The notes beneath the pieces are model-generated. The model was not told the DNA's origin, ran no database searches, and saw nothing but the letters and a program-made list of their open reading frames with translations. Below are positions 10,710 to 20,799 of a DNA stretch of 64,000 nt, in pieces. Origin of the DNA: Pseudolabrys sp. (lineage in GTDB: Bacteria > Pseudomonadota > Alphaproteobacteria > Rhizobiales > Xanthobacteraceae); NCBI GenBank assembly GCA_017849615.1, contig JAFIGS010000019.1, positions 1-64,000 of the forward strand, read 5' to 3'. The position numbers and the translations under genes are program-made. Position 1 is the first letter of the stretch, and every line of letters begins with the position of its first letter.

Positions 10710-13250
10710 TTACAGCGAGCGTTGAATCGTCTCCACCCGGTAGCACTCGATGACATCGCCTTGGCGCATGTCCTGGTAGTTCTCGAAGGCCATGCCGCAC
10801 TCCTGACCGGCGGTCACTTCCTTCACGTCGTCCTTGAAGCGCTTGAGCTGGCTCAGCTTGCCTTCATGCACGACGACGTTGTCGCGGATCAGGCGAACGC
10901 TGGCGCCGCGCTCGACATTGCCGTCGGTGACACGGCAGCCGGCAATGTTGCCGACCTTCGAAACCTTGAAGACCTCGAGGATCAGCGCATTGCCCAGCAT
11001 GGTTTCGCGCAATGTCGGCGGCAGCAGGCCCGACATCGCCTTCTTCACGTCATCGATGAGATCATAGATGATGTTGTAGTAGCGGATTTCGATGCCGGCA
11101 CGTTCGGCCGCCTCGCGCGCTTCCTTGTTGGCGCGGACGTTGAACGCGATGATCGGCACGCCGGAAGCTTCGGCCAGGGTGACATCCGATTCCGAAATGC
11201 CGCCGACGCCGGAGTGCAACACGCGGGCGCCGACTTCGTCGGTACCGAGCTTGTCGAGCGCGCCGGAGATGGCTTCGAGCGAACCCTGCACGTCCGCCTT
11301 GATCACGAGCGCAAATTCCTTGCGGCCCGCGGTCTTGGCCTGCGCCATCATCTGCTCGAGCGAGCCGCGCATGCCGGTGGCGCGCGCGGAAGACTTCTCG
11401 CGCTTCTGGCGCACGCGGTAATCGGTCACTTCGCGGGCGCGGCTTTCATTCTCGACCACGGCGAGACGATCGCCGGCATCCGGCGTACCGGAGAAACCGA
11501 GCACTTCGACCGGAGTCGACGGGCCGGCGCGGGAGATGGTTTCGCCCGTATCGGAAACGAGGGCGCGCACGCGGCCCCATTCGGCGCCGGCGACCACAAG
11601 ATCGCCGACCTTGAGGGTACCGCGTTGCACGAGCACGGTCGCAACCGGACCGCGGCCACGATCGAGCTTGGCTTCGATCACGGTGCCTTCGGCGGGACGA
11701 TGCGGGTCGGCTTTCAGGTCGAGGAGTTCGGCCTGCAGGGCGATCATCTCGAGGAGCTTGTCGATATTGGTCTTCTTGAGCGCCGAGACCTCGACATCGA
11801 CGACATCGCCGCCGAACGATTCGACCTGGATCTCGTGCTGCAGAAGCTCGGTGCGAACGCGCTCGGGCGTCGCGCTCGGCTTGTCGATCTTGTTGATGGC
11901 GACGATGATCGGGACCTTGGCCGCCTTGGCGTGCGAAATGGCCTCGACCGTCTGCGGCATGACGCCGTCATCGGCAGCGACGACCAGCACGACGATGTCA
12001 GTGACCTTGGCGCCGCGCGCGCGCATCGCCGTAAAGGCGGCGTGGCCGGGCGTGTCGATGAAGGTGACCTTGGCGCCGGACGGCGACGTGACCTGATAGG
12101 CGCCGATATGCTGGGTGATGCCGCCGGCCTCGCCGGAGACGACGTCGGCCTGACGGATGGCGTCGAGCAGCGACGTCTTGCCGTGATCGACGTGGCCCAT
12201 GACGGTGACGACCGGCGCGCGCGGTTCGAGCGCGCCTTCATCGTCGGCCGTATCGAACAGGCCTTCTTCCACGTCGGATTCCGACACGCGGCGAACCGTG
12301 TGCCCCATTTCCTCGGCGATGAGCTGCGCGGTGTCGGCGTCGATGACGTCGTTGATGGTCGCCATCGTGCCCTGCTTCATCAGCAGGCGGATGACGTCCA
12401 CGGCGCGTTCGGTCATGCGGTTGGCGAGTTCCTGGATGGTGATCGCATCCGGAATGGTCACTTCGCGCGTGAGCTTTTCCTTCGGCTCATTGGCGGCGTG
12501 ACCCTTCATGCGCTGGGTGCGGCGGCGGAACGACGCCACCGAACGCTCGCGTACTTCGTCGGCGCGCAGCGCGGTCACGAGGGTCAGGCGGCCGCGTTCC
12601 TTCGGCGGCGCGGCGCGGGGCGCTGCGGGGCGGGCGGCAGCGGGGCGACCTGCTCCGGGGCCGGCGCCGGGACGGCGTGCCGCGCGCGGGCCTTCGTCGT
12701 CGGCTTCGGCTTCGAGCTTGGGGCGAACGCCGGCGACAGGCTTTTTCTCGTCTTCGCCGAGGCGCTTCTTGGCAACTTCGCCGGCCTTGCGCTTCTGCTC
12801 TTCTTCGATCTTGTGGCGCGCATCTTCCTCGCGCTTGCGCGCTTCGGCCGCTTCGCGTTCGGCCTTCTCGATGCCTTCACGCGAGGCGCGTCGCCTGGCG
12901 TCTTCCTCGGCCTGCTTGCGCTCCTCGGCTTCGCGCACGCGCGAGTCGGCGAGCGCATGGGCGCGGGCGGCCATTTCCTCTTCGGTCAGGGTGCGCAGAA
13001 CGACCCCGGACTTCGGCGCCGGCGGGGCGGGTGGCGCTTTCGGCGCAGGCGCGGCGGCCTTCGGCGCCTCGACGGGGGCCGGCTCGGCCTTGGCTTCGGC
13101 CGGTCCGCCGACGGTGCGGCGCTTGATCTTCTCGACGACGACAGACTTGCTGCGGCCGTGGCTGAAACTCTGGCGCACCACGCCCGTTTCCGTGCGCGGC
13201 TTCAGCGTCAATGTCAGTTTCTTTTCGCCAGGGTTCTTGGTGTCGCTCAT
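10710..13250 (-). CDS. infB: Translation initiation factor IF-2
   Basis: The GTPase that positions initiator tRNA on the ribosome. The 846-residue protein has an IF2-N segment, a long Ala/Glu/Lys/Arg-rich charged linker (about residues 60-230) typical of alphaproteobacteria, then the GTPase core with G1 [15 protein letters not shown]3 DTPGHAAF and G4 INKID, and C-terminal domains II to IV. Upstream on the strand are the ylxR-like gene and nusA; downstream is rbfA. This is the conserved nusA-infB operon. Confidence 0.98.
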   Translation of the reverse strand: MSDTKNPGEKKLTLTLKPRTETGVVRQSFSHGRSKSVVVEKIKRRTVGGPAEAKAEPAPVEAPKAAAPAPKAPPAPPAPKSGVVLRTLTEEEMAARAHALADSRVREAEERKQAEEDARRRASREGIEKAEREAAEARKREEDARHKIEEEQKRKAGEVAKKRLGEDEKKPVAGVRPKLEAEADDEGPRAARRPGAGPGAGRPAAARPAAPRAAPPKERGRLTLVTALRADEVRERSVASFRRRTQRMKGHAANEPKEKLTREVTIPDAITIQELANRMTERAVDVIRLLMKQGTMATINDVIDADTAQLIAEEMGHTVRRVSESDVEEGLFDTADDEGALEPRAPVVTVMGHVDHGKTSLLDAIRQADVVSGEAGGITQHIGAYQVTSPSGAKVTFIDTPGHAAFTAMRARGAKVTDIVVLVVAADDGVMPQTVEAISHAKAAKVPIIVAINKIDKPSATPERVRTELLQHEIQVESFGGDVVDVEVSALKKTNIDKLLEMIALQAELLDLKADPHRPAEGTVIEAKLDRGRGPVATVLVQRGTLKVGDLVVAGAEWGRVRALVSDTGETISRAGPSTPVEVLGFSGTPDAGDRLAVVENESRAREVTDYRVRQKREKSSARATGMRGSLEQMMAQAKTAGRKEFALVIKADVQGSLEAISGALDKLGTDEVGARVLHSGVGGISESDVTLAEASGVPIIAFNVRANKEAREAAERAGIEIRYYNIIYDLIDDVKKAMSGLLPPTLRETMLGNALILEVFKVSKVGNIAGCRVTDGNVERGASVRLIRDNVVVHEGKLSQLKRFKDDVKEVTAGQECGMAFENYQDMRQGDVIECYRVETIQRSL

Positions 13251-13319
13251 TCAGTACTGCTTCTTCCTATTGCCCACGCGGGCGCATTCAGTTCGGACGC
13301 ATTGCATTCACGGGCGCCT

Positions 13320-14000
13320 TCAGGGCGCGGCCGCGCTTGTTGAATCGGGCGAAATTCCGGACCGATACCGCATCAGCCGTGCGGCACGGGCGAGAAAAGT
13401 CTCGCTCGCGGGTCCGGCAAGCACGGCAGCATGTACCACATTTGGGCGGTTCAATGCCAAATCCAATTGCTCGCCCGGAAAGGCCTCGATCAGCGCGATT
13501 TCCCCATTTTGGGACTGATTATTGCGCTGCAAGGCCGCATTGAGTTTGCGTTTGCCGTCGTTGGCCGCTTCAGCAGCATGGATGAGGGCACGGATGCCCT
13601 TTTCGCCCAGAGCCGCCTCAACCTTGGCGAAACCGGCGACCACATTGCCGGCTTTGCCGGCCATCGACAGCGCATCGAGCGCCGATTTCGCCAGCAGCCG
13701 TTCGACCTCGGCCGCAAGTTCCCGGGACACCTTCATCTCTCGCTTGAAGCTGCGGGCAAATACGTTGCGCTTGACCGCCTCGCCGATCGCCTCGCGGGTC
13801 GCGGTAATCCAGAGGCCGCGACCCGGCAGCTTGCGTTTGAGGTCCGGCACGGCCTCGCCGGCCGGCCCGACCACGAAACGCATCAGTTCCGCCACCGGCC
13901 TCACCTCGCGCGTCACGGCGCAGAAACGCTCCGCGCCCGCGGCGACGGAGGTCGCGCCGCGGTCGAGGTCGTCTGCGTCAGGCTGCGCGATGGCGAGCAT
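13320..14000 (-). CDS. YlxR-type RNA-binding protein (DUF448) with C-terminal extension
   Basis: A 226-residue protein between nusA and infB. The N-terminal part (residues 25-95: RFCAVTREVRPVAELMRFVV ... LPGRGLWITATREAIGEAV) matches the YlxR/DUF448 fold, known to bind RNA (RnpM in Gram-positives). The C-terminal part (about residues 100-200: LLAKSALDALSMAGKAGNVVAGFAKVE) resembles the L7Ae-like domain fused in alphaproteobacteria. It starts 16 bases after the nusA stop and is cotranscribed. Its role is probably in RNA processing or ribosome assembly, but its exact partner is not known from sequence. Confidence 0.85.
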   Translation of the reverse strand: MLAIAQPDADDLDRGATSVAAGAERFCAVTREVRPVAELMRFVVGPAGEAVPDLKRKLPGRGLWITATREAIGEAVKRNVFARSFKREMKVSRELAAEVERLLAKSALDALSMAGKAGNVVAGFAKVEAALGEKGIRALIHAAEAANDGKRKLNAALQRNNQSQNGEIALIEAFPGEQLDLALNRPNVVHAAVLAGPASETFLARAARLMRYRSGISPDSTSAAAP

Positions 14001-14015
14001 CCGGCGGCACGCCCC

Positions 14016-15623
14016 TTACGCCGGTTCTGCGGTTTCAGCGTCGGCTTCGGCCGGAGCCTGCATGGCCGCGAGTTCAGCCTCGGTGATCCAGCCGGCCTTG
14101 AGGCGCGCCTGCATCACGATCGACTCGGCTTCCTCGCGCGACACGTTGAGGCCGTCGAGGAAACCCGGCTCGTGCTTGGTTTCGCCGTCCTTGCGCTCGG
14201 TCCAGCCGACCAGATCGTCGGCGGCACAGCCGGCGAGATCTTCGATCGTCTTCACGTCGTTTTCGCCAAGCTTGACCATCATCGCGGTGGTGACGCCCTC
14301 GACCTCGCGCAGCTCGTCGGCAACGCCGAGTTCCTTGCGCTTCTCGTCGAGTTCGTTTTCGTAGCGGGCGATGTAGTCGCGGGCGCGGCTCTGCAATTCC
14401 TTCGCGGTGTCTTCGTCGAAGCCTTCGATGCCGGCGATTTCCTTTTCGTCCACCAGCGCCAGTTCCTCGATCGAGGAGAAGCCTTCGGACGCCAGCAACT
14501 GACCGACCACTTCGTCGAGATCGAGCGCTTCGACGAAGGTCTTGGTGCGGCTTTCGAACTCGGCGGTGCGGCGCTCGGACTCTTCCTGCTCGGTGAGGAT
14601 GTCGATGTCCCAGCCGGTGAGCTGCGAAGCGAGGCGCACGTTCTGGCCGCGGCGGCCGATGGCGAGCGAAAGCTGCGCATCCGGCACCACGACTTCGATG
14701 CGTTCCTTGTCTTCGTCGAGCACGACCTTGGCGACTTCGGCCGGCGCCAGCGCGTTGACGACGAAGGTCGCGATATCCGGCGACCACGGGATGATGTCGA
14801 TCTTCTCGCCCTGCAGTTCGTTCACCACGGCCTGCACGCGCGAACCACGCATACCGACGCAGGCGCCGACCGGATCGACGCTGGAATCCCGCGAAATCAC
14901 GGCGATTTTGGCGCGCGAGCCCGGGTCGCGGGCCACGGCGCGAACCTCGACGATGCCGTCATAGATTTCCGGCACTTCCTGCGCGAACAGCTTGGCGGTG
15001 AACTGCGGATGGGTGCGCGACAGGAAAATCTGCGGGCCGCGCGGCTCGCGGCGCACGTCGTAGATATAGGCGCGGATGCGGTCGCCGTTGCGGAATACTT
15101 CGCGCGGCAGCAGTTCGTCACGGCGGACAATGGCTTCGCCGCGGCCGAGATCGACAACCACGTTGCCGTATTCGACGCGCTTGACGACGCCGTTGACGAT
15201 TTCGCCGATGCGATCCTTGTACTCGGCGTACTGACGATCGCGCTCGGCCTCGCGCACCTTCTGCACGATGACCTGCTTGGCCGACTGCGCGGCGATGCGT
15301 CCGTATTCGAGCGGCGGCAGCGGATCGGCGATGGTGTCGCCGACCTGCGCGGCGGGATGGCGGCGGCGCGCATCGGCGAGCGTGATCTGCGACGAGGAAT
15401 TCTCGACCGCGTCGACCACCAGCATGTGGCGCATCAATTTGAGTTCGCCGGTCTTCGGCTCGATCTCGGCATGCACATCGGTCTCGGCGCCGTAGCGCGA
15501 GCGGGCCGCCTTGGCGATGGCGTCTTCCATCGCCGCGATGACGATGCCGCGGTCGATCGACTTTTCGCGGGCGACCGCATCGGCGATCTGCAACAGTTCC
15601 AGCCTGTTGGCACTGACAGCCAT
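14016..15623 (-). CDS. nusA: Transcription termination/antitermination factor NusA
   Basis: Binds RNA polymerase and nascent RNA to control pausing, termination and antitermination. The 535-residue protein has the N-terminal polymerase-binding domain, an S1 domain (about residues 135-200), two KH domains ([19 protein letters not shown] and [18 protein letters not shown]) and C-terminal helix-hairpin-helix repeats ending in an acidic Ala/Glu tail. It sits between rimP and the ylxR-like gene. NusA may also act on the attenuator found in the leader of its own operon. Confidence 0.98.
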   Translation of the reverse strand: MAVSANRLELLQIADAVAREKSIDRGIVIAAMEDAIAKAARSRYGAETDVHAEIEPKTGELKLMRHMLVVDAVENSSSQITLADARRRHPAAQVGDTIADPLPPLEYGRIAAQSAKQVIVQKVREAERDRQYAEYKDRIGEIVNGVVKRVEYGNVVVDLGRGEAIVRRDELLPREVFRNGDRIRAYIYDVRREPRGPQIFLSRTHPQFTAKLFAQEVPEIYDGIVEVRAVARDPGSRAKIAVISRDSSVDPVGACVGMRGSRVQAVVNELQGEKIDIIPWSPDIATFVVNALAPAEVAKVVLDEDKERIEVVVPDAQLSLAIGRRGQNVRLASQLTGWDIDILTEQEESERRTAEFESRTKTFVEALDLDEVVGQLLASEGFSSIEELALVDEKEIAGIEGFDEDTAKELQSRARDYIARYENELDEKRKELGVADELREVEGVTTAMMVKLGENDVKTIEDLAGCAADDLVGWTERKDGETKHEPGFLDGLNVSREEAESIVMQARLKAGWITEAELAAMQAPAEADAETAEPA

Positions 15624-15648
15624 AGCTGTGGACTCCTCTTTCGTTCGT

Positions 15649-16359
15649 TTATCGAGTAGCGGCCGTGGCAGGTTTCTTGGCAGCCTTCTTGTCGGCTTTC
15701 TTCGCCTGCTTCAGTCGCCGTTGTTCCTTCTTCGCCTCGCGCAGTTCGCGCTTGGCAGCCTTCTCGGCGCGCAAGGCTTCGCTCACCAGTTCGTCGGTGA
15801 GAACGAGCTTTGCCTCGCCCATGTCCGTGATCGGCAGCAGCACCGCCGGGTCTTCGCCCGCCTTGGGGTCGTCGCGCGTCAGCCGCGCATTGTCGCCCTC
15901 GACGCCGTCGAGGATGCCGCGGAAGCGCTTGCGGCCGCCAACCGGTACTTCCATTTCGACCTTGAGCAAATGGCCCGCATAGCGCTCGAAGTCCGAGCGG
16001 CGGACCAGCGGCCGGTCGATGCCGGGCGAGGAAATCTCCAGCCGGTAGGCGCGGTCGATCGGCTCGTTGACGTCGAATACCGGCGACAGGGCCCGCGAAA
16101 TCGCTTCGCAATCCTCGACCGTCATGGTGCCGTCCGGGCGTTCCGCCATGACCTGGATGGTGCATTCCTCGCCCGAGGAAACTTTAATCCGAACAAGGCG
16201 ATAGCCAAGTTGCTCGACCACCGGGCCGGCGATCGCGGCGATCCGCGCCGGCAGGCCCGTTTCGGCGATCAGGCGCGGCTCGTCGCCGGCAGCCCCTTGC
16301 TCCAAGGGTGCCGGTTCCGCGCTGGAAACCTGGTTGCCGTTTTGCTCGCCGAGAGCCAT
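15649..16359 (-). CDS. rimP: Ribosome maturation factor RimP
   Basis: Needed for late maturation of the 30S subunit. The family core runs from about residue 20 ([21 protein letters not shown]) through [17 protein letters not shown] and [15 protein letters not shown] Lys/Arg/Ala-rich tail (about residues 195-236) is common in this group. The start at 16359 (MALGEQNG) is chosen; a longer frame would run back through the operon leader and its terminator hairpin, so it is unlikely. First gene of the rimP-nusA-infB operon. Confidence 0.93.
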   Translation of the reverse strand: MALGEQNGNQVSSAEPAPLEQGAAGDEPRLIAETGLPARIAAIAGPVVEQLGYRLVRIKVSSGEECTIQVMAERPDGTMTVEDCEAISRALSPVFDVNEPIDRAYRLEISSPGIDRPLVRRSDFERYAGHLLKVEMEVPVGGRKRFRGILDGVEGDNARLTRDDPKAGEDPAVLLPITDMGEAKLVLTDELVSEALRAEKAAKRELREAKKEQRRLKQAKKADKKAAKKPATAATR

Positions 16360-16385
16360 GTGCGCCTGAGCTGTACCTGTAACGG

Positions 16386-16414
16386 AAAAAGAGCGGGCCC
16401 CGGGGGACCCACTC
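16386..16414 (-). terminator. Attenuator-type terminator in the rimP-nusA leader
   Basis: On the minus strand a 7-bp GC stem (GAGTGGG with CCCGCTC, extended inward by CCC/GGG pairing) spans 16414-16391 and is followed by TTTTT (16390-16386). It lies between the predicted promoter and the rimP start, so it would end transcription before the first gene. A rimP leader with a premature terminator has been described for alphaproteobacteria. Confidence 0.75.
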
Positions 16415-16458
16415 TCAGAACCTGATTTGGTTTTGAGGGTGTATCGATTGACAAGCGA

Positions 16459-16486
16459 AATATAGCGAATTTCTCGCATCGCGCAA
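16459..16486 (-). promoter_or_regulatory. Promoter of the rimP-nusA-infB operon
   Basis: TTGCGC (16486-16481), a 16-nt spacer and TATATT (16464-16459) on the minus strand form a plausible housekeeping promoter. Transcription would start near 16452, giving a leader of about 60 nt up to the attenuator hairpin. Confidence 0.55.
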
Positions 16487-16604
16487 GGGTCGAGCAAGGG
16501 GCGCCGCCCGGCCGACACGGCTAACGCTTCCTTCACGACTGGCCCTTACGATTGGTTAAAGCGCCGCGGCGGGGTCGCCGACGGTGCCTGTGTAGGTTTG
16601 CGTG

Positions 16605-17684
16605 ATGGCTGCTCCTGCGTCCCTGCTTCCCGAACTGGAAGAGGTCGTCCAGCACGGCTCCGCTGAAAAGCGGGCCGAGACGCTGCGACGGATCACGTCG
16701 CTATTTCTCGACGGCGCGCCGGGCTTCAACGATCACCATGTCGCGCTGTTCGATGACGTCATCGGCTGCCTGATCGCCGAGATCGAGGCCAAGGCGCTCG
16801 CCGAACTCGCGCGCCGCATTGCGCCGGTCGATAACGCGCCTGCCAAGGTGGTGGCGACCCTCGCCAAGAATGACGACATCGACGTCGCCGGTCCTGCGCT
16901 GCGCGCCGGGCATCTATCCGATCCCGACCTTGTGGCCATCGCCGAGACCAAGAGCCAGGCGCATCTGCTCGCCATGGCGTCGCGCCAGAAGTTGAGCGAA
17001 GTGGTGTCCGATGTGCTGGTCAAGCGCGGCGACCGCGACGTCGCGCACAGCATCGTCATCAATCCCGGCGCCAGCCTGTCGGAGCGCGCTTTCGCCAATC
17101 TTATCACGCGTGCGCAGATGGATGGCGATCTGGCCGAAAAGGTCGGCCGGCGCACCGACATTCCACCGCGGCTTTTCCGCCAGCTTCTCCTGCAAGCCAG
17201 CGAAGTCGTGCAAAAGCGCCTGCTCGCCGCTGCGAGCCCCGAGACGCAGTCCGAAATTCGCAAGATTCTCGCCAAGGTGACCGATGAAGTCGGCGCCAAA
17301 GCGGCGCCGCGCAATTACACGGCCGCGCTGGCCGCGGTGCGCGCGCTGCACAAGGAGCGCAAGCTCACCGAAGCCGACGTCGCCAACTATGCCGAGAGCG
17401 GAAATTACGAGGAAACCATCGCGGCGCTGTCCACGATCTGCGCCGTGCCGGTCGAAGTGGTCGATCGCCTGATGAATGGCGAACGCGCGGACCCGGTGCT
17501 GATCCTGGCGCGTTCGGTTGATTTCGGCTGGCCGACGGTAAAGGCGGTGATCAATTCGCGCCCCGGGCCGAAGCCGCCACAAACGGTGATCGACGCGGCC
17601 CATGAAAATTTCGAGCGGCTCACCGGCCCGACCGCCCAGCGCGTCGTGCGATTCTGGCAGGTACGGCAGGGCACGGGGGAGTAG
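16605..17684 (+). CDS. DUF2336 domain protein
   Basis: A 359-residue mostly helical protein with repeated hydrophobic helices such as LAELARRIAPVDNAPAKVVATLA, LLAMASRQKLSEVVSDVLVKRG and ADPVLILARSVDFGWPTVKAVI. This pattern matches the alphaproteobacterial DUF2336 family, which has HEAT-like or HD-like helical repeats. No catalytic residues can be assigned. A GTG lies directly before the ATG at 16605 and could also serve. It is divergent from the rimP operon and followed by a dispersed palindromic repeat. Function unknown; some DUF2336 proteins are linked to signalling, but that is not shown here. Confidence 0.75.
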   Translation: MAAPASLLPELEEVVQHGSAEKRAETLRRITSLFLDGAPGFNDHHVALFDDVIGCLIAEIEAKALAELARRIAPVDNAPAKVVATLAKNDDIDVAGPALRAGHLSDPDLVAIAETKSQAHLLAMASRQKLSEVVSDVLVKRGDRDVAHSIVINPGASLSERAFANLITRAQMDGDLAEKVGRRTDIPPRLFRQLLLQASEVVQKRLLAAASPETQSEIRKILAKVTDEVGAKAAPRNYTAALAAVRALHKERKLTEADVANYAESGNYEETIAALSTICAVPVEVVDRLMNGERADPVLILARSVDFGWPTVKAVINSRPGPKPPQTVIDAAHENFERLTGPTAQRVVRFWQVRQGTGE

Positions 17685-17740
17685 CGGCGCCCCGGGCGCA
17701 CTGCGGTGCGCGCATTTGTAATGCCGCTTGCCACAAACTC

Positions 17741-17824
17741 CGCTCATCCCCGCGAAAGCGGGGATCCAGAAAGCCACGGGTAATGAGCAAAGGCTGGGTC
17801 CCCGCCTCCGCGGGGACGAGCGGG
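17741..17824. repeat. Dispersed palindromic repeat
   Basis: Two half-units face each other: CATCCCCGCGAAAGCGGGG (around 17744-17763) and GTCCCCGCCTCCGCGGGGAC (17798-17817), flanked by matching CGCTCAT/GAGCGGG ends. It lies between the convergent DUF2336 and trmB genes, where it may also reduce transcription readthrough. Confidence 0.75.
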
Positions 17825-17844
17825 TAGGGATATGCCGCGCGTGA

Positions 17845-18546
17845 TCAGCGCCGCCTGAAAATAAAATACGCCGGTGTTCTGCCTTCCCGGATCGCCTTCG
17901 CCTCATAGCGTGTACGGGTCCAGCCGTCCCAGGGCTTCCGCCAGTCGTCGGCGGCTTCGGCGGTCCAGATGAAATCCTTCGAGCGCATGATGCGCGTCAG
18001 CGCGTAAGTCATGTAGCTCGGAATATCGGTGGCGAAGCGGAATTCGCCGCCGCTCTTCAAGAGGCGCGCGATACGCGGCAGGCTTTCGTCCTGGATGAAG
18101 CGGCGCTTCCATTGCCGGCGCTTCGGCCACGGATCGGGATAAAGCAGGTCGATGCGGCTGAAGGCGCCGGCCGGCAGCCAGTCGATGAGGTCGATGGCAT
18201 CGCCGTGGAAGACGCGGATGTTGGTGAGGTCTTCGTCGTCGATGGCAACGAGCAGCTTGCCGACCGCGTTGAGAAAGCCGTCGGCGCCGATGAAGCCCTG
18301 CTCGGGATGCGCCATCGCCTGGGCGACGAGATGCTCGCCGCCGCCGAAGCCGATTTCGAGGCGCAGCGTTTTCGGCGCATGCGGAAACAACGTTGCGAGA
18401 TCGGCGGGCGCGGGCTTGCTCAGGTCGAGCGCCAGCTTCGGCAGCAATTCGTCGAACAGTTCTGATTGCCGCGCGCGCAAGGGATGCCCCTTGCGCCGGC
18501 CGAAAAAGGCGCGTTGCGGAATGTCGTCGTCGCGGTCGTCGCTCAT
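17845..18546 (-). CDS. trmB: tRNA (guanine-N7-)-methyltransferase TrmB
   Basis: A SAM-dependent enzyme that makes 7-methylguanosine at position 46 of tRNA. The 233-residue protein shows the SAM-binding motif LEIGFGGGEHLVAQA (about residue 63), the motif IDLLYPDPWPKRRQWKRRF with catalytic Asp, and the C-terminal TRYEAKAIREGRTPAY. It follows metK on the same strand, so the SAM-making enzyme and a SAM user lie side by side. The metK terminator lies between the two. Confidence 0.96.
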   Translation of the reverse strand: MSDDRDDDIPQRAFFGRRKGHPLRARQSELFDELLPKLALDLSKPAPADLATLFPHAPKTLRLEIGFGGGEHLVAQAMAHPEQGFIGADGFLNAVGKLLVAIDDEDLTNIRVFHGDAIDLIDWLPAGAFSRIDLLYPDPWPKRRQWKRRFIQDESLPRIARLLKSGGEFRFATDIPSYMTYALTRIMRSKDFIWTAEAADDWRKPWDGWTRTRYEAKAIREGRTPAYFIFRRR

Positions 18547-18570
18547 GCCTCGTCATGCCCGGATGCGCGG

Positions 18571-18602
18571 AAAAATAAAAGGCCGGGCGCGAGCCCGGCC
18601 TT
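18571..18602 (-). terminator. Rho-independent terminator of metK
   Basis: Stem AAGGCCGGGC (18579-18588) pairs with GCCCGGCCTT (18593-18602) around a GCGA loop, followed on the minus strand by TTTTATTTTT. It lies 36 bases beyond the metK stop. Confidence 0.85.
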
Positions 18603-18638
18603 CAAATCTTTCAGCAGGATGACTGGCTCAACAGCCGG

Positions 18639-19913
18639 TCACTTGAACGCGCTCTTGAGTTGCGCGGCGAGATCGGTCTTCTCCCAGGAGAAGCCGCCGT
18701 CCTTGTCCGGCGCGCGGCCGAAATGGCCGTAAGCGGCGGTGCGGCGGTAGATCGGCCGGTTCAGCTTGAGCGTGCGGCGGATGTTGGTCGGCGTCAGGCG
18801 GAAGAGCTGCGGCAGGATCTTCTCCAGCTTCTTCTCGTCGACGTTCCCGGTCCCGTGCGTATCCACGAGCAGCGACATCGGGTCGGCGACGCCGATGGCG
18901 TAGGCGACCTGGATCGTGCAGCGCTCGGCAAGGCCGGCGGCGACAATGTTCTTGGCGAGATAGCGCGCGGCATAAGCGGCCGAGCGATCGACCTTGGTCG
19001 GATCCTTGCCGGAGAAGGCGCCGCCGCCGTGCGGGGCATAGCCGCCGTAGGTGTCGACGATGATCTTGCGGCCGGTGAGACCGCAGTCGCCGTCCGGCCC
19101 GCCGATGACGAAGTTGCCGGTCGGGTTGACGAGGAAGTCGGACGACTTCTCCGGCATCCAGCCCTTCGGCAGCGCCTGGGTCACGGTCTGCTCGATCATG
19201 TCCTTGACCATGCCCGGCGTATATTTTTTGCCGTTGCGGCTGCGCTCATTGTGCTGGGTCGAAACGACGACCTTGGCGGCGCCAACCGGCTTGCCGTCGA
19301 CATAGCGCACGGTCACCTGGCTCTTGGCGTCCGGCTGCAGGTCGGGCAGCGCCTTGGAGTGGCGCTTGTCGGCGAGCGCCTTAAGGATCTTGTGTGAGAA
19401 GTAGATCGGCGCCGGCATGAACGAGTTCTTTTCATAGACCTCGCTCTCGGTGCAGGCGAAGCCGAACATCATGCCCTGGTCGCCGGCGCCTTCTTCTTCG
19501 CCGGACTTCTTCTTCTTGGCATCGACGCCCATCGCGATGTCGGGCGATTGGCCGTGCAGCAGCACCTCGACATCGGCGCCGTAAAAGGAGAAGCCGTCCT
19601 GGTCGTAGCCGATGTCCTTGACGACATCGCGAGCGATCTGCGTGATGTATTCGCGATCGACGACGACCTTGTCGCCGTGCTTGCGGAAGAACGGCGCCTG
19701 GCCGCGGCCTTCGCCGGCGATGACAATCTTGTTGGTGGTGGCCAGCGTTTCGCAGCCGAGGCGCGTGTTTACTGCGCTGTCATCGGCGATACCGAGCTTG
19801 ATGTCGTTCGCCAGGAAGGCATCCAGCACCGCGTCCGAGATCTGATCGCAGACCTTGTCCGGGTGACCTTCGGAAACCGATTCGCTGGTGAATAGAAAGT
19901 TCTTGTGAGCCAC
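18639..19913 (-). CDS. metK: S-adenosylmethionine synthetase
   Basis: Makes SAM from methionine and ATP in the cytosol. The 424-residue protein shows [20 protein letters not shown] at the N terminus, [15 protein letters not shown], the glycine-rich loop [20 protein letters not shown] and [19 protein letters not shown] lysine/glutamate-rich stretch ([10 protein letters not shown]) lies just before GAGDQG. The start is a GTG at 19913, with GGGGGAG six bases upstream; no ATG fits the family's N terminus. The leader has alternative pairings around this ribosome-binding site. Confidence 0.97.
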   Translation of the reverse strand: MAHKNFLFTSESVSEGHPDKVCDQISDAVLDAFLANDIKLGIADDSAVNTRLGCETLATTNKIVIAGEGRGQAPFFRKHGDKVVVDREYITQIARDVVKDIGYDQDGFSFYGADVEVLLHGQSPDIAMGVDAKKKKSGEEEGAGDQGMMFGFACTESEVYEKNSFMPAPIYFSHKILKALADKRHSKALPDLQPDAKSQVTVRYVDGKPVGAAKVVVSTQHNERSRNGKKYTPGMVKDMIEQTVTQALPKGWMPEKSSDFLVNPTGNFVIGGPDGDCGLTGRKIIVDTYGGYAPHGGGAFSGKDPTKVDRSAAYAARYLAKNIVAAGLAERCTIQVAYAIGVADPMSLLVDTHGTGNVDEKKLEKILPQLFRLTPTNIRRTLKLNRPIYRRTAAYGHFGRAPDKDGGFSWEKTDLAAQLKSAFK

Positions 19914-19920
19914 GCTGATC

Positions 19921-19950
19921 TCCCCCTTTGGCGCGGGGGGAAACCGCGCC
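19921..19950 (-). promoter_or_regulatory. metK leader structure next to the ribosome-binding site
   Basis: On the minus strand GGCGCGG (19950-19944) pairs with CCGCGCC (19936-19930), leaving TTTCCCC in the loop. The C-run TCCCCC (19941-19936) can instead pair with the Shine-Dalgarno stretch GGGGGA (19926-19921). The two pairings exclude each other, so the element could act as a translational switch. It does not match a SAM riboswitch class I can recognise. Confidence 0.4.
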
Positions 19951-19968
19951 GGTTCATGTCGGGGGGCC

Positions 19969-19996
19969 GTTCTACAGCGACGATCAGCAAGGTCAA
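19969..19996 (-). promoter_or_regulatory. Possible metK promoter
   Basis: TTGACC (19996-19991), a 16-nt spacer and TAGAAC (19974-19969) on the minus strand resemble a housekeeping promoter. It would start transcription about 50 bases before the metK GTG. Confidence 0.45.
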
Positions 19997-20106
19997 GGTG
20001 CGGGCTGTCGTGGGCAATAGCCACGTCGGTCGGCGGGGAAGACGGGCAATGCCCTTCTTTCCCATGGCCGTATGGCCGGAGAATTTTACTGCTCCGGCGA
20101 CAGAGA

Positions 20107-20137
20107 TAAACAAAAGGCCGCCGAGGAGGCGGCCTTT
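20107..20137 (-). terminator. Rho-independent terminator of the Xre regulator gene
   Basis: Stem AAAGGCCGCC (20113-20122) pairs with GGCGGCCTTT (20128-20137) around GAGGA, followed on the minus strand by TTTTGTTTAT. It separates the regulator transcript from metK. Confidence 0.8.
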
Positions 20138-20168
20138 GCTGCATGTCAACGGAGTCGCGTGCTGCGGC

Positions 20169-20576
20169 TTATTCGTCGCCGGCGATCTGCTCGACCAGAT
20201 CGACGATGCGGCGGCGGAGCTTCGAGCTCTTGATGCGCATGAATGACTTGGTCAGCGACAGACCATCGGAGGTCGCCAGGAAGTCCGACACATAGGCGGG
20301 TGACGGCGCTTCCGACATACCGGTGCTGGCATGACCGCCGGGGCTGTGCGGCGCGCCTTCGAAGAAGAATGAAACCGGGACTTGCAGAATGTTGGCAATC
20401 GCCTGCAAGCGGCTGGCGCCGATCCGGTTGGTCCCCTTCTCGTACTTCTGCACCTGCTGGAAGGTGAGGCCGAGGGCGTCGCCGAGTTTCTCCTGGCTCA
20501 TACTCAGCATCATCCGGCGCATGCGCACGCGCGAGCCGACGTGCTTGTCGATCGGATTAGGCGCCTTCTTGGCCAT
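20169..20576 (-). CDS. Xre-family helix-turn-helix regulator
   Basis: A 135-residue DNA-binding protein with a Cro/C1-type helix-turn-helix at residues 10-65 (VGSRVRMRRMMLSMSQEKLG, FQQVQKYEKGTNRIGASRLQ). The C-terminal part (FMRIKSSKLRRRIVDLVEQI) resembles the dimerisation region of its close alphaproteobacterial relatives. The gene lies between lnt and metK, a position I recall as conserved in Hyphomicrobiales. TAGGAGCT precedes the ATG. It has its own terminator, and the upstream region is AT-rich. The targets are unknown; metK or its own promoter are natural guesses. Confidence 0.88.
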   Translation of the reverse strand: MAKKAPNPIDKHVGSRVRMRRMMLSMSQEKLGDALGLTFQQVQKYEKGTNRIGASRLQAIANILQVPVSFFFEGAPHSPGGHASTGMSEAPSPAYVSDFLATSDGLSLTKSFMRIKSSKLRRRIVDLVEQIAGDE

Positions 20577-20799
20577 AAATAGCTCCTATGAAACCATCGC
20601 TGAACGTAATGTCACATGTTCGTTCCGTATTGCAATCCATGATTTCAAGTCGGGAGATACCGACACAAAGCGAGCATTTTGAAAATTTCGCAAGGGATTC
20701 AACAAGTTTTACATCCGCAGGCTGTAAGTAGGCAGGCAAAAACAGAAAAATAATTTGCGTGCACAACAACCCTGCGAGCGCTATTCAATATAGCACAAT
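20577..20799. other. AT-rich intergenic region upstream of the Xre gene
   Basis: About 220 bases of unusually AT-rich DNA between the Xre regulator and lnt. No gene is seen; it probably holds the regulator's promoter. A TTGCAA followed after 17 bases by ACATTA on the minus strand is a weak candidate. Confidence 0.35.

Noticed and set aside
10704-13343. 879-codon plus-strand frame opposite infB
   Set aside because: Antisense shadow of IF-2; infB matches its family along the full length, so the opposite frame is a codon-bias artefact.
20082-20100. SAM riboswitch upstream of metK
   Set aside because: A hairpin CCGGAG/CTCCGG is present, but I could not match the conserved cores of SAM-I, SAM-II, SAM-V or SAM/SAH riboswitches.
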